From: Phoronis australis
Lineage: Eukaryota > Phoronida > Phoronidae
Assembly: GCA_002633005.1 (NCBI GenBank)
Contig: NMRA01000361.1
Location: 1-64,000, forward strand
Reading direction: 5' to 3'
DNA length: 64,000 nt
The translations under genes were made by a program, and so were the position numbers. This document shows, piece after piece, positions 37,085-51,170 of this stretch. The notes under the pieces are model-generated. The model did no database searches. It saw nothing but the letters and a program-made list of their open reading frames with translations, and was not told where the DNA came from. Position 1 is the first letter of the stretch; each line of letters opens with the position of its first letter.

Positions 37085-37995
37085 CAATAACTAGGGTGAG
37101 GCGAAAGTTGTCGCTCTGTGTGAAACGACACCTATCGCGAGAATGGCGTGCAAAAGAAAAACCCGTATGTGCGGAACCGCAGCTGATAATTACTTCGACC
37201 CTAACCCACTTTTGCGGCCATATAGGCGATTACTAGTGGCGCAAGTTACCCCACCTCGATAATGTGCAGTAAGTTGTCACAAGTGGGGTAAGTTGCGCTA
37301 GTTTAAACAGCGTCCTGACAGCGCTCAAACCTGGCGACAACTTGTTCCAGGAGTAACTTGTTCTATGGTCAAGTCTGTGAGTGGATACTAAAATGCACAC
37401 CAAATGTGTGTCCCATTTTCTGCTGGGTGTACAATTTATGGTAGCTACTAATGTTAGTGGTTTGTGGTCTACCCAGACTAGCACCAACCAGGTCATTAAC
37501 AAATCAAAACAAATCATAATGAACCAGATTGTTTATCTACCACAGGAATTCTGGGGTGTTGAGTTATTTTCAGGGCTTGGATAATGATCTTTGCTCCTTG
37601 TAATTACATTATAGACAAGGTTTTTGATAAGTTGAGAACTAACATATATGAGGCAAAACATGTTTAAAGTAAAATCTTGCCAATTTCCCAAAAAATTTGT
37701 TGTTTTTCATTTTTTCACATCTAACTTCATTGAATGCGCATTGCTAGAATCAAAATCTTGTCTGATGCCAAAATATTCACTACTTGCATACTTTGCTGGC
37801 GCTACAAAAAATGATTGTTGTGCATCGTTGCTTAGGATACAAAACCTCCTTTTAGAATCAATTTTAACAATACAAACTTGACAGCGTACATGTTTCAAAC
37901 ATGCAGTATCACAGGTTTACAAATGACGAGAGTTGAAGAGACAGAGAACATGTATTTAGGTCATTACACAAGCGCAGTAGAGATGATCCTTTCTG

Positions 37996-38203
37996 CCATG
38001 CCCCAGTTTCGCGTTTAGACACATAATTGACACGGAACAAGATGTTCTAGCACAAATTGCTCTACCTCACAAAAGGGTGGCAAAAGTTGTCACCGCGGTG
38101 TCAATTTGCTCCAGTTCAGTCTCGTTTACACACAATACTTGTGCTGGAACAACTCGTTCCGTGTCAGATGATCCGTGTCAACTTTTGTAGTGTAAACGGC
38201 ACT
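37996..38203. mobile_element. Short inverted-repeat element (MITE-like)
   Basis: The left part (gtttagacacataattgaca then cggaacaag) mirrors the right part, whose reverse complement reads cgtttacactacaaaagttg then acacggaacgag. The internal words ggcaaaagttgtcac and gtgtcaatttgctc resemble the block at 37230-37350, which may be a related remnant. Confidence 0.5.
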
Positions 38204-41200
38204 TTAGTAACTAATTTACTCAACAACAAGAAATCGATATGGATTTTACAAAGTTCCTTAAGACTTAATAATTAGTATCTAATCTCACAACAACAAAAAG
38301 TTAGAAAACCATGAAGTGCATTTAGTAAATATTCCAAAAATGCACACTGTTTCGGCAAAGTGATCACATCTCATATAGGGATCTATTTATCTTCCCTACG
38401 AGTTAAAAAAGTCTTAACAGCTCTTACGCCTATTTCAGATGAGCAACATTTCCATCCAAAAAGTTACCTAGCACATCGACCGAAAAGTTGTCCAACCTTT
38501 CGCTTTTGCAGTCATGCATACACACACACCAAAATCCTCTTGCTCAAAACAACCTTAACAGGGTACCACAATGGAATGTGTTGAGTCACTAAGCGAATAG
38601 GGAAAACTAGACAACTCTTTGTTTTCGATGAATTCGCTAAAGTCTGATAACTAACTAGTAGGTCTACAACAAGGTTTTCCCTTGAACTGAATCACAAGCA
38701 GCAAGTAGACAGTAATGTACCTCATGACAAAAATGTGTATGAAGCTTAAATACAATTAAGGTTACACAGGGCTGTGTACATTTAGCTAAATGTGTACAAA
38801 CTATAAAATTTGACTCGGCAAAAATACATGTTTTTTTAAAGAAGAAATTCAATAGAATTTGATTTTTGACTTCATACCAATATATAAATAATTAGGAGAC
38901 CTTGCATTTTTATGAAAAGTTAGGAAAAATGAAACGTTCATTCATTGCAGAACAACAGGATCAATAACATTCCTCATTTCATGATATAATTATCAAAGAT
39001 AAAATCTCAAACACTTTTCTAAATTGTTTTGTTTCATTTTCATTTTATGCAACTTAAGAAATTTTTCATAAAAATCATGCAAGTACATTTTTGATAGCCC
39101 GTCATGCAAAAGTAGAACATTTTAAAATAATTCCTAACAATTTAGAGAACAGTGTGGAAAGCATAGTGTCTAAACGTTCATGTGAATCTGATCTGCCATT
39201 TCTGAGATACGACGTTCCAACATTGGCGAAAATTTGGAATTTGTCAAGGATCTCAAGATATCTATTTTGTCCACAAACAGCACATTGTGCCCGTGATTCA
39301 GGATTCACATTCACTATTCAAAATACAACTGAAAGATTTATCTCGGTGATCATGAATTTGCTGGCCATTTGTTTTAACTGAGACTTCTGCTTCTGACTTT
39401 GCGGTCAATAAGTGGGACTAAAGCTTGGCCTGAAGTACATAATTCTGAAAATATGCAGTGGTTGAATGACATGAGTCAAGGCTGATTGAAACTAAGAGAA
39501 TGAATAAAGTTTACAAGCAAATGTGATTTTTGAATGGTTTGTGAATGCACTCACACCTCCCTCATTTGGAAAATGTAGGTCGAAAAGTTACACAAGTCGA
39601 ACATCCTCGACCGAAACGAGCTTTAGAGGAAAGTACCCAGCGCAGGTTATGGTAGACTTCCAGTTTCAACAACAGTTGCTGTGTGTATCTGTACAGACTA
39701 TGCGAACATGGTAATGAGGTCATGGCTGGCGATATTAGACTGCTACATGAAGAAGTGATACTAACAAGAGACTTTGAACTTACTAAGTATTTAAGATTTT
39801 AAAATCATCAGCCTGAATGGATGGTGTTTTGGAGTTGCCACTGACAACTATCTTTAGAATTTTAAGAATGTAGACAGATGGGTGAATGGTCCAAGTTTCC
39901 TTTCATTTTATCTAAACAACAGTTCACAATTGGGAACTTTAAATATATTTGGTACACAAGTTGGTTTCAGCCACTCAGATTCACTTATAAGAAAGATGGA
40001 AATAAGAAGACAAATTGACATGCACCTTGAAGGTTACCGTAAAGTTCTGAGTCATCACCCAGGGCATTTTTAAAGCGAACTCAAAATCAACGGGAGGGTC
40101 TTAAACTGAGTATGAACCCTTACAAGGAATTTTTTTAGCAGTCTGCGATGGGTGCTTTCCTGAACAATTGATCGGGTTAACGCCCAGAGAAGGAGCCACG
40201 TTATAGCACGACTTCGTATACTCCAAGAGTCACGTAAAACACAATACAACGGACTGCAAAAATGTAGAAAGGGCTTGCTAACTAGAATAGAGTCAAGTTA
40301 AGCATGACTAAAGTCTTTGCGCAGCAAAATGTTTTCAATGCCGCTTTACCATGTGCATGACGTCACCATTTTGTGCACACCAGCACAATCAGATGATATG
40401 ACAACAGCAGCAGACGGTGGATACACAGACAGAAATGTCAGCAAATACACACCCAAATATTGTGGGTGCATAAAAAAGTTCAATTTTTCCATAGAGATGT
40501 GATCGTACTAAAATGTCCTAAATCAAAAAAGTTACAAGTGTGAGGTATGATTATAACATTATTTTACTCCATGCGTTAAACAAAAAACATGCCGAAAATG
40601 ACGCACGAATTCAGAGTAAAAAGTTAGGCCCCTTTTACTGAAACAGCTGGACAAATTTAATTAGCTTTATGACAGGTCAATCAGCATTATCAAACTCAAT
40701 TACTGAACTAGTAAATTATCTGGCACCTTCTCTATGTAAAGTGCACAGTGAGGTGTATTTTCCAAGCAAATTTTCATTGGCATTGGGACACGAATTTTCT
40801 CAGATTCTGTGCTTCATCAAATTTCATTGGATTAGTACCTGAAAAATTATTCATAACCTATATGTTTTGTTGGTTCAATTGAATCGATATCTGCATCATA
40901 AAACCACAAGTACTGTCGCACTTCTGATATTTCAACACATTGCATAATTTTTGGGAACAAAAGTTTAGATATGGGTGTTTGCAAAGACACAGTCACTTTA
41001 TAAGCATGTCTCGAGAACGGATGCTTAAATGTGAAAATTGGAAAATTTAAGGGCCGGGCAATAAACTGGGCGTGGCAACCTATACAAGTCTGATATTTCT
41101 AGCTGTAGTATTATTTTTAAAAACCTATAAATCAAATATCAATCCAGACAGTGTTATAAATCTAAGAGTTGTCATGACAGCATTGTGCCTGGTTATCCCT

Positions 41201-44200
41201 ACCATATCCTCGTCAGATAACACCAGACTATCTGGCTTATCCACAAATACCTGGCTTGAATAACACTTATCAAGTGATCAGGAGATAGGATTTCAAACTT
41301 CAATAGAAAATCTGGCTTAATAATCTGTTTTTGATACATTGCCAAGTAAAAAAGTAATTGCGCAAAGGGCATATGCTGACCACGAATTCAGAAGACTGCT
41401 ACTAAAAAAATTTAAAGTGCAACTCCTGGGCAGGTGTTCATTGAACACAGCCCATTATACCGAGATCTCACTCAAACTATTCTAGCTGTACATTAACCTA
41501 TTTAACATCACGACAGACATTTTTTTACAAAAATGGCCATTTTTGTAATATTGCATATGTCAAGCAAAATACCCTATCTTTGTCCTCAGTAAACTTCAAA
41601 TATGAAAGTAAACAATATGTAGTGACAAAAAGCAGATTTTGCAGAACCATCTTCATGGGTGTGGAGATTTGTTTACTAAAGAGCATTAGGTTCAAATGTT
41701 ACGTACAGAGCTGTCACTCAAATGGAATCTCCCGCCAGGCACCTTGAATAAGTGTTATGAGCTACAGATGCATGACGCCAAAACAACACAGATAGTGAAC
41801 TTTAACAGTGCTCTCATGGACAAACGTACTGATTGACTGAACTTTCAGTTTGTGGCAATTAAAATTAAATTTTTTAACATTTGATCCAAAATGTGCTCAC
41901 AACTGACAACACATCATAAATGCACCGACTTGCTGGATTGCAATGAGCATTTTTGTTTTCACGAATGTAAGATAAATACGAAATTTATTTCAATTAAACT
42001 TTGCAGTATCATTATCAATTCATCAATCATAAAAATGCTTATTTTTCAATTTTTTCATATATATCATAAGTTTACTAAGAGAACTCGGGATGGGGTACTA
42101 CAAACATACCAAGCTAGGCACACACTGCTTACATGAAAACTTCCACATTTATCTACACGAGTACAATAATATTAGAAAGCAAAGGAGCCGTAAGAACCAT
42201 TTCATGTTTCCTCCAGTAAAGAACAGAGGACTGCAGTTATTTTCTCCCTATGATTTTATGAAGCAAGGTTCTGTTGAAACTAGCTGATTGTGTGATGTGG
42301 CGGACTTGGACACAGGTACTTTCAAGAAGTCTGGATATTACAGTATATAAACTGGGTGTAGTAGAAATCAGAGAGGGTGGTTATAAAACTTAAAATTTAG
42401 AAATTTATAGAGGATGGGCAGTAAGCTGAGCATGGCACAAGTTTCAATAAACCTGATATTTTCTACAATTCATTCTACACTGTAATGCAGAAAGGATAAT
42501 AGCAGGCTGACAAAGGTTGTGAACTGATCAGGCATAGTGTAGTATTTGACACACAATTACCAACCACCTAAAGTCTTCTCAACCTCACTGCATGGTGTAG
42601 CACCATGAACAAATACAAAGTCCCAACCCACATGCGCTCTCAACAGAAATATCCTCACCATGTAGCCAACCTTGTGATTTCTGTTCCAAAAGTTTGTGCT
42701 GAACATTGTCCTTTTCCAGCAGTAGTGACACAACCAGACTCAATGGCAGTCACAACACAAATGTGACCACTGAGTTGTGGTAATGAAAACCATGGTGAAG
42801 GGGAGCAGGGTAGGGTAAGTAACAGATGGTGTTAATATCAGGGGTTAATGCACAGGGCACACGCAGTGTTTATGTCCCAGACTGGAATGTGACTGCAAGT
42901 GTCGTGAAACTATATGTTTGCATATCTTGCACAGGAGCGGCACAGACAGACACAGGGAGTCTTCGTGGAACTGGAAATCAACTTTTGGAATTTGCTGTTT
43001 GGCCTAAGAAACTAGCACAATTGGCTCTGGTCTGAGACCCACTCATTTTAAAATCTGCGCCACATTGTAAAAAAAACCACCAACCTCAGATTTAAGAAAG
43101 TTCTTTTTTCACAAGTTAAACAAAAGTATTAGGTGGCTTGGACAAGTTTATGATTTTATACACGATGTTACAATTTTTTATTTTAGCATTGAATGGTGAA
43201 TGACCTGTCACGTCATGCTGCCTCCACCCCTATCATGATTCAGTGCCTTTACTATAAAAATAATTATGAATAACTGACCAGATTCATTGCATTCCAAGTA
43301 CAGTAAACACAACATGTGGTTCTCATGATGTTTTAGAATGGATATGTAATATATTGCATCTAGGTAATAGTTAAATAGCATTATGCTTGTCCATATGTTT
43401 TGAGGATGTGCTGGTCTCACTTTCTGCAGGAAACTTTTGCAGAAAAACAGTGACTTAATAATTAGATATTTGTTTTAGGTACAGTTATTTGGTCATTTTT
43501 AATTTTAGTGAAAGAGGAAATATCTATTAGCAGCCTAGAGTCAATCTCAACCTGTTAACATTGACACACCCCTGAAGAAGTGCAAAATACAAAATTCTTC
43601 AATGACACCATTCTTGGTGATGGATGATTATAACAAATTTATGCTTCATTTCACTTCAGAGGTCTCCATGTTTCTGTAAACCATATTTACAATTCCTAGT
43701 GGTTTACCCTCTGCACCTGTTGTTTACCTACAATGTCACTACTGTTCAATGCGTGGAATGAACCCATGGAATCACAAAACTTAGTGTTGTATGAAATGTA
43801 TCCATTTGATAAATTTGGGCAGATCACCCCCCCCCCTTCTGGAGGAACATGCTCCATGGGAATTCTAGGTTAGTATGAATTTGTGAATATTCATTCACGA
43901 AAAAAGAGTTTTCGACCAAGATCCGTACACGATTCATGAATATTCAGGGTCAGATTCAACAAGGAAAAAGTGTCCAAAATTCTGTATGCTACACAGCCAT
44001 CCTAGAAAAGTGTATTTTGTTTGAGCAGTTTTGTGATGAGATATTCATCATTCATCTGCAGGATAAAAATGCGTGAAAAGGGGATCCATTTCACATGCCT
44101 CCCCCAGGGTTGTTTGGGCATCAAAGTGCCTAATTGGATGGGTAATCGCGTTACTCATGAAATAAGCAGATTTCTTGCACAAGTAGGCTTATAATTATTG

Positions 44201-46756
44201 AGCAAAATATTGCCACTAGTACGAATGTCACCAATTTAGGGCATAGTATGATGGACAAGTGAAATAATTTAAATTTTGTTTTCAAGAAGAATATAGCCAC
44301 CATATGAAAATGTTTTGAGAAATTTTGGGCATTAAGAACAACGCTAGAAGCCTTAAAATTAAAAACGATAGATTTTTCACAATTATTTTTCTCAGAAATT
44401 GGTGAGATTTTACTGTACTTTAACATTAAATGTTTGAAAACAAAAAAAAACACTAGCTTATCCTTCAGTTGTAAGAGCAGGCGCCCCTTCAACTCACATC
44501 CCAAGAGTTTTGGAAAAATCTACAACTTAAATCGAACACACCGCGTCGCCACATCAATCTTGAAAAACAGACGTTTTTGTAGACCTTGGCATTCACTTCG
44601 CGAATTTTCTTCAAATACACATATAACCAGGCACAACTGACTTAGTGATAAAAAAAATTTAATTTGGGACAAAAATATTTGCTAAAATTGGCATATTTCT
44701 ATTTTTCAGGTGCTTACCACATTATTGAGAGTGGTCGAAATTTTACAAAATGTTGTTTGATAATAGCTACGCTATACAAAACAAGCTAAAAGCATGAAGT
44801 TAATATTCATGAAAAATTACTTTTGATAAGAAATTTGATAAAACGAAATTTCACCAGCTTACCCTATTGCGTGCATAACAGAAGAATTTTTACCGTTATG
44901 TTGCACATTGACAGAGTGAGCTGAAAGCCCTAGTAAGATTGAACATATCAGCGAATTTCAATTTTTCCTCTAGCGCAAGTTTCCAGAACTCTACAGATAA
45001 ATCTCGCCATAAATACAATCCGTCTAAAGATACAAGGGTAATGACCATCTATCATTCCACTAACAATCATGCAGAATCCGACTCCCAAAGGTATAGAATA
45101 CAGTGTTTCCCCTGGGTTTTGAAAGGAGTGTGGGAGTGAATGGTCCCATGGAGACTGCAATGGAGTGCCATTGTGCTCATCTCAATCTCTGAAAAGTTTT
45201 ATAGCATTCTAATGTATTTTAATCACAAATTAAAGTTACATAAAGAAGCAGAATCCACAAACATCGACAGTAGCCAAGTAATTTGCATATTGCGTATTGA
45301 TTTTCACTAGCGATTTTTGCGTAGAAGTTTTCCGTCAGGATTAGGTGTGTGGCGGTCAATCTGGGCAAGATTACAAGTGGTGGTATCAAAATGAAACGTG
45401 ACGGGCTGACAATATTTTTATAAGCAGGGGAAACACTGTACCAGTACTCTAGACAAAAACACTGGAGATTTAATAGTGGCACATTATGTGACTTCAATAA
45501 ACAGTGTTCTCCACAACTTCATTTTGACTCATCATAATGATATTAAAAAGTTTGGAATTTGCTGTACGATGAGTTTAGCTCACCTGCATCAAGTTTGAAA
45601 AACAAGGGAATGAGGCTGAACTCAAAGGAGGATAAAGAGTCATTTCTTCACCCCAAAACAAGATATTTTGGATGTTTAACACCCATTCAGTGATTTCACT
45701 GGTTTACACACAAACCGATAGTAGACATGGACTTCGAAACATAAAATTCCATTGCGTTTGAAAACACTGATGGATAGTTTCAATGGATCAAGTTCCCGCT
45801 TGAAGCAGATTCAGTCACACAGCCGTCAGTCTGGTTTGGATATTCAATACCAGATCGGCAAATCACATGTTTCACAAATCTGTTTCCATAATGGCCTGCA
45901 GTTATCCCAGGTACCTGTAATGCTCAATTTAAGCATTGATCAGAAAACATTATAAGGTCAGCCGATATACCGCAAGGAAAGCCAGCATTCTTTTCAAACT
46001 ATAAGATTATGTTCTACCTTGAGGGTTATGGCAATGAGCTAAAAACTGACTACTTTGGCTAATACCGGTACATTAAAACATAGTCTTCAAACCTGACTAG
46101 TTATATATTATAACGTAGTCTCAAACCCAACACCTGGAAGAAGTGATTAAAGCACTCCAAATTATTGTACATTTTTAGCAAACAATATGAAAATTGAGCA
46201 TTTGAAACCGTCCAACTTAAATGTAGTTTGCTGCAACTGAGGCGTAGTGTTCTTCAAAACAGAAAATTCAAACTCAAATAGAATTGCAAATTCATGTACA
46301 TGTTCATTGTCCCTATTATGAGGAGTTTGTGTTTAGTCTTGGAATAAATGCATAGAACTGGTTCCCAAATACAAAATGAAAATGTCATAATATATGCTTA
46401 AGAAAATGCTACCGTAATCTCTCAATATTTAAAACTTATAGGTTGTCAAACTAAACACAAGTAAGCCAAACTCAAACTGGCGTAACAAAATTCAAGCTCC
46501 AGGAAACGAGAGTTAAATCAGGTTATGGAGAACACTGAAAAACATAGAGATTTATCATCAGACTTTATCTGAATCTGTCAAGCTGAATAAATGGTTTAGC
46601 ACAAGGAAATACTGAAAAGGTTAGGTTTCAATGGAAAGTTTGAGTTGTTCTCAATTCTACTTTAAGCTAAGAGACTGCAGAGTACTGCACATCAAAACAC
46701 AGAGAATTTGCTTTATGGGAAAATGCAATAGCTCACTTGCGAGTTTCTCGCTAGTC
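38204..46756. other. Long intergenic stretch with scattered repeat fragments
   Basis: No gene is supported. 40437-40481 (acacacccaaatattgtggg, then tgcataaaaaag) matches the right end of the tandem element at about 51135-51170, so it is a terminal fragment of that family. A poly-C run lies at about 43826-43836. Remaining open frames are AT-driven. Confidence 0.45.
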
Positions 46757-47854
46757 ACTGTGACGTCACCGGAAAGGGGGCAAAACCCGCCATATTGCTC
46801 TTGTTTTGCCCCGAGTCTTTGCTACACACGCTAAAATTTACTGGAGTTCTTATGGTGAATTTTACGCTTAAAACGTTAAAACAACTTAAGATATGGTAGA
46901 CGGGTCGTGGAATAACTGTGAATAGACGAAGAAAATGTGACCTTGTTGTGTTGTGCGAAGCTGTGAACGGACTGAAATTGGAACTTAACCCGCTCTAGGC
47001 CTGAATGGCGCAGGCATACAGGGGCGATAGTGTATCCCCATAAAAAGATATTCACTTCAAAATACAGCAAATAAAATCAAATGAAACATGCATATGTGCA
47101 CATGAAGTTATAATTAACACATACCCTGACTCTGGACACAATTTAGTCTACAAATAACTTGAGCATATTCATGAAAACCTCGCGGTTCTCTCGAGTTTCT
47201 CTCACTAAAGAGCCGCCATTTTGAGGAAGTTACGTGAAATCACGCCTGTTGACGAACAAAAAGTCCAAGGGACACAAATCTTACAAATTTCACTTGATAT
47301 TTTCTCATGCTATTTTGCAAGTGTCACGCGCCAGGTCACGCGCCAGATCTCGCGCTTCGCTCAGTCTCGCGCTAGCCTTTGCCTCATACTCACCTGACTC
47401 AGTTGAAATACTTGATTGTGGTAATCGCGCGCGCGGACAAAGTTAACAGTAACCACAAAGTGGAGTTGGAATTCTTCGCCTAAGTCACCTGAATTCCCGT
47501 ATATATGCTTCATCGAAGATATGCTTAGAAGCAGAAAGAGTCACTGAAGAAAGTAAGAGCCTTTTAGGTGCTAATTTTAGGTGTAGAATGTATTTTCGAC
47601 GAGGTGAAAACTTTACCAGTGAGCGGATTTCGCCTACCGCCCGTTTAAAATACACGGGACGAAATTAGTACAGAATGCGATAGAACGTATTGTAGCGCGA
47701 ATCTGAAGTTTATTTGCCATAACAGCAATGCTTTTGGACATTTTTCGAACTAAACGGCTAAAAACTCGAAGACAATAACAGAATACACTCTGCTACCGTA
47801 TTGGGCAAATGACCAAACAACAAGCTTTTGCCCCACTTCCCGTGACGTCACAGT
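46757..47854. mobile_element. 1.1-kb TIR element with CRE-like palindromic tips
   Basis: The left end actgtgacgtcaccggaaag is inverted at 47824-47854 (reverse complement actgtgacgtcacgggaagt); both continue into a GGGGCAAAA word. The interior is GC-richer than its surroundings, with repeated cgcgcca/tcgcgctt words, but has no long open frame, so it is non-autonomous. A 530-bp interior part recurs at 51713-52230 and a shorter one at 49118-49262. Flanks (tagtc / taagtc) are only loosely duplicated. Confidence 0.65.
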
Positions 47855-48879
47855 TAAGTCTCACATAATCTCGCGTTATTGTTATAAACTCGCAAAAGGC
47901 CTATTGGTGTCAACTCTCATTTAATGTTTTGACTTGAACATTGTCCTAGCCATATCAGTAGAACTTTCTTTATTTTGTAAATATCCTTGGCATTAACAAA
48001 AATAAAACCGTACATGTAAACTTTTACCTCAAGTTTCTGTTTATTATATAACTAAAAACATGAGCATGTGTTACAGATGAATTTTGGTAACATTGAACTT
48101 ACCATAATATTTATGAACATGAAAAAAATACCAAACTTAATGAAAACATTCTCGGAGTCACACTGAATTGAGTAAAGAACTATAATGACGCGAATGATGG
48201 TGATGACACATGATTGACAGCCGTAACAGCATTAAGACATACCTCTAGACTTTAAACTGAGATCAGAAGTTAAGCAAATGATGAAATAGAGTGAAATGAA
48301 TCATGGTAATATGGCAAGATTGGACAAGAGAAGCATGAAGATGAAGACAAAGGTAGACAGTGTGGAAACAATCATGGCGAAAGATTTCAATAATGGCCGT
48401 CAACAAACAACTAGAACTGCAATGAAGCAATGCTAGCAAACTTAATGACCTCTAGGGGACGCAAAGCAAGTCAGAAATGCTCTCCTCAATCTCAACACAC
48501 CTACCACCTTTCATCGTGATCCTTGAAGAAGTTTGGGGAAGATGGAGAGAGACCACAATGAACACAAAAACAACAGAAAGGTCACCAGAGGTCGCAACAT
48601 ATGTCAAATTTATATGAAACAGAGGCAGAGCCAAGTGAGGGCGTTGCCAACAGAGATGCGCCAACCCAATGTCAAACCCCAAAAATAAAAAGTGGACATA
48701 ACTGTCAACTGAGCAAGTTGAGATGAAGGTATTGTCCACAGTACAGCGGACAGGCAGATAATTGCCTGCAGAGACCAATCATTTTTTTAACTCTTCACAC
48801 AGCTTGATGTAATATCCCCTGGCGTGAGAAGTGCAAAAATGACCAGTTTCCCATTTGCGTAACTGACTGAAGGAGTGTT
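47855..48879. other. Intergenic, no recognised gene
   Basis: A 108-codon open frame on the minus strand (48452-48778) has no recognisable domain or splice partners. The rest holds short chance frames. Confidence 0.4.
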
Positions 48880-49085
48880 CGAAAAGTTTGATTGTGGGAG
48901 TATTTATTGAAGCTAGAAGACTTAGACATCAAGTGCTTCCTCAGGTGTCCCCCTTACTAATAAGAGACACACAAGGTTTTTATAACAACATGACATTGAT
49001 GATTTAATCTGTGAGAGGCATAATTTGCCGGTGTATGGAGGGCCTATGGGATTACTGCTGTTTCTGCTGCAGACGTCAAAATCTG
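48880..49085 (-). repeat. Solitary diverged arm of the foldback family
   Basis: It aligns with the right arm of the foldback at 53801-54070: gggagtatttattgaagcta, then cctcaggtgtcccc, tttttataacaacatgac, gaggcataatttgccgg. It is clearly older than the 53-kb copy. Confidence 0.6.
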
Positions 49086-49117
49086 TTGCAGTTCACTGGA
49101 GCTTCTCTGGTCGGCAG

Positions 49118-49262
49118 GTGGCACTTTGAGGAATTTACGAACAAAAGTCCAAGCGACAGTAACACACAACTCTTACACATTCCACTGGATATCCCATGTT
49201 ATTTTTTGCAAGTGACACACGCCGTTTCAAGCACTTCGCTTAGTCTTGTGCCTGTTGTGGAC
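49118..49262 (+). repeat. Partial diverged copy of the 46.7-kb element interior
   Basis: ggcactttgaggaatttacg, then aacaaaagtccaag, tttttgcaagtgacac and cacttcgcttagtct follow the same order as 47217-47375 and 51755-51905. Confidence 0.6.
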
Positions 49263-49627
49263 TAACTCGCGTGACAAATGAAATACTGTAGAGACGTTAT
49301 TTGACTTGTCTCACTGTTGCGCTGGCTTTTAGCCGCGCACGCCCTCTGTTGGCATTGGAAGACAACTGTTGCTTGTCTTGGAGATTGCCGACGTGGCTGT
49401 TGCAGCCCTTATGCTGGTGCTGCCCAATAAGGGCACTACATATTTAGCGGCTCTTCTGCAGCCGATACAAAGGCTGGTGCGAGGACCAGAGCAGCTCTCT
49501 CAACCTACTGACTACTGAACCGAACGGACTCACACTTATTACTATAGGAGCACTTTTAGTTGTTACTGCAAGGTAAGACCTAATTCTTACTACAATACTG
49601 CATGGTTATCACAAGTGAAAACCAAAC

Positions 49628-51170
49628 GAGCAATGCGGAACGCTGAAATGCGCCCACGAATGCATCGCAAATGGTGTGCTTTTAGGGATGTTTATTTGTG
49701 TCATAAAAATGGCCACTAGATGGCGCAAAAACATACAATCCAACCAAAAACGGAAACATGTCATTGCTTCTTAAATAGAAAGCTATACAACAAATTTCCT
49801 AGAAATCCGTCATTGAACTTCAGAGAAACAAACAAAAACAGATTAAAATGAAATTGCCACTAAGGAGACACACTGTTCATTGGATCTGCCTGAAAATCGT
49901 CATTGTCCGTTGTTAGCTTCGTAAAAATACATTTACAAATCAAATTTATTAAAGATCCTGCAGTGGATTTAGGAGATACAGATGCCCGTATTCAAAATTT
50001 CATGAAAATCCGTTGAGGACCTTTTGAAGATACAGAGGGAAATACGTAAAACTAAAATTGCCACCAGGGGGCACACCAGAAGTCAGATCCATCTGAAAAT
50101 TGTCATCGTCCATTGTCAACATCATATAAACACACTTCTTAAACTTAGTACAGATCGTACAAACGGTTTAGGAAATACAGCCATGAGCGCAAAAAAAAAC
50201 AAAACTGCCACTAAGAGGCGCCACAGTAGTCAAAGTCATCAGAAAATCATCGTCACCTGTCCAAACATACATGCCAATTTTCACAATTATCCTAAAAGCG
50301 GTTTGGTTGATAGAGGGGTGGATGCCAAAAACAGTCAAAAACAGTGAAAATGGCCACCAGGTGGCGCAAACTAGGTCGAATCCATCTGAATATGGAAAGA
50401 TATTGTCATCTCACTAACAGAAGCCTACACACCTAATTTTATGAAAACACATTGAGGACCTTTGAAGATACAGAGGTAAACGTAAAAAATAAAATTGCCA
50501 CTAGGTGGCACACCAGTGGTCAGATCTGTCCGAAAGTTGTTGTTGTCCATTGCCATCATCATATAAATGCACTTACTACTTACTAAATATATGTAAAGAT
50601 CCTGCAAACGGTTTAGGAAATATAGTGATAGATGTAAAAAACCGAAACTGCCACTAGGAGGCGCCCCAGTAGTCAAAGTCGTCAGAAAACCATTGTCAAC
50701 CGTTCTCTTCATAGAAAATACATGCCAATTTTCACAATCATGCCTCGAGCGGTTTGGTTGATAGAGGAGTGGATGTTAGAAAAACAGACGCGGAAACAGT
50801 AAAAATGGCCACTAGGTGGCGCAAACTACTTCAAATCCATCCAAAAACGGGAGAATATTGTCGTCTCACTAAAAGATACTTATAAACTTAATTTTGTGAA
50901 AAAATTTTGAGGACCTTTGAAGAGCCAGAGGTAAACGTACAAAAATAAAATTGCCACTAGGGGACACACCGGTAGTCGGATCCATCCGAAAGTTAGCTCA
51001 TACCGTCCCATGATAGGAACACGTGTGTAAAATTTCATGAACACACATCAATGAATTGGTTTTGGAGATAGAGCAGCAGACGCCGGTCGCTGGAAAGTTG
51101 CCGGACGGACGGACGGAGATGACGGCATAATGCGTCCAAATATAAATATGTGGGTGCATAAAAAGCAGAG
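49628..51170 (+). mobile_element. Tandem-unit element with a CTCF-like motif in every ~148-bp unit
   Basis: A unique left end (gagcaatgcggaacgctgaa) leads into about nine diverged units of about 148 bp. Three unit types alternate, giving a longer ~440-bp period. The array is followed by a short (acgg)n tract (51102-51118) and a terminal tgtgggtgcata. Each unit contains a copy of gccactaggtggcgc, starting at 49713, 49857, 50061, 50208, 50354, 50498, 50651, 50809 and 50954, all in one orientation. The design (core tandem repeats, ACYG-type microsatellite, conserved end) is like the 'pearl' elements of oysters and other Helitron-related interspersed elements. No transposase is encoded. The left end recurs at 21331-21581 and the right end at 40437-40481. 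Confidence 0.75.

Noticed and set aside
44151-44504. 117-codon minus-strand open frame
   Set aside because: Phe/Leu/Lys/Ile-rich, as expected from AT-rich non-coding DNA.
48452-48778. 108-codon minus-strand open frame
   Set aside because: No motif recognised; isolated; flanked by repeats.
49290-49580. Possible solo LTR (tgttgg start, catattta TATA-like box, GC-rich leader)
   Set aside because: No matching CA end, target duplication, primer-binding site or second LTR could be seen.
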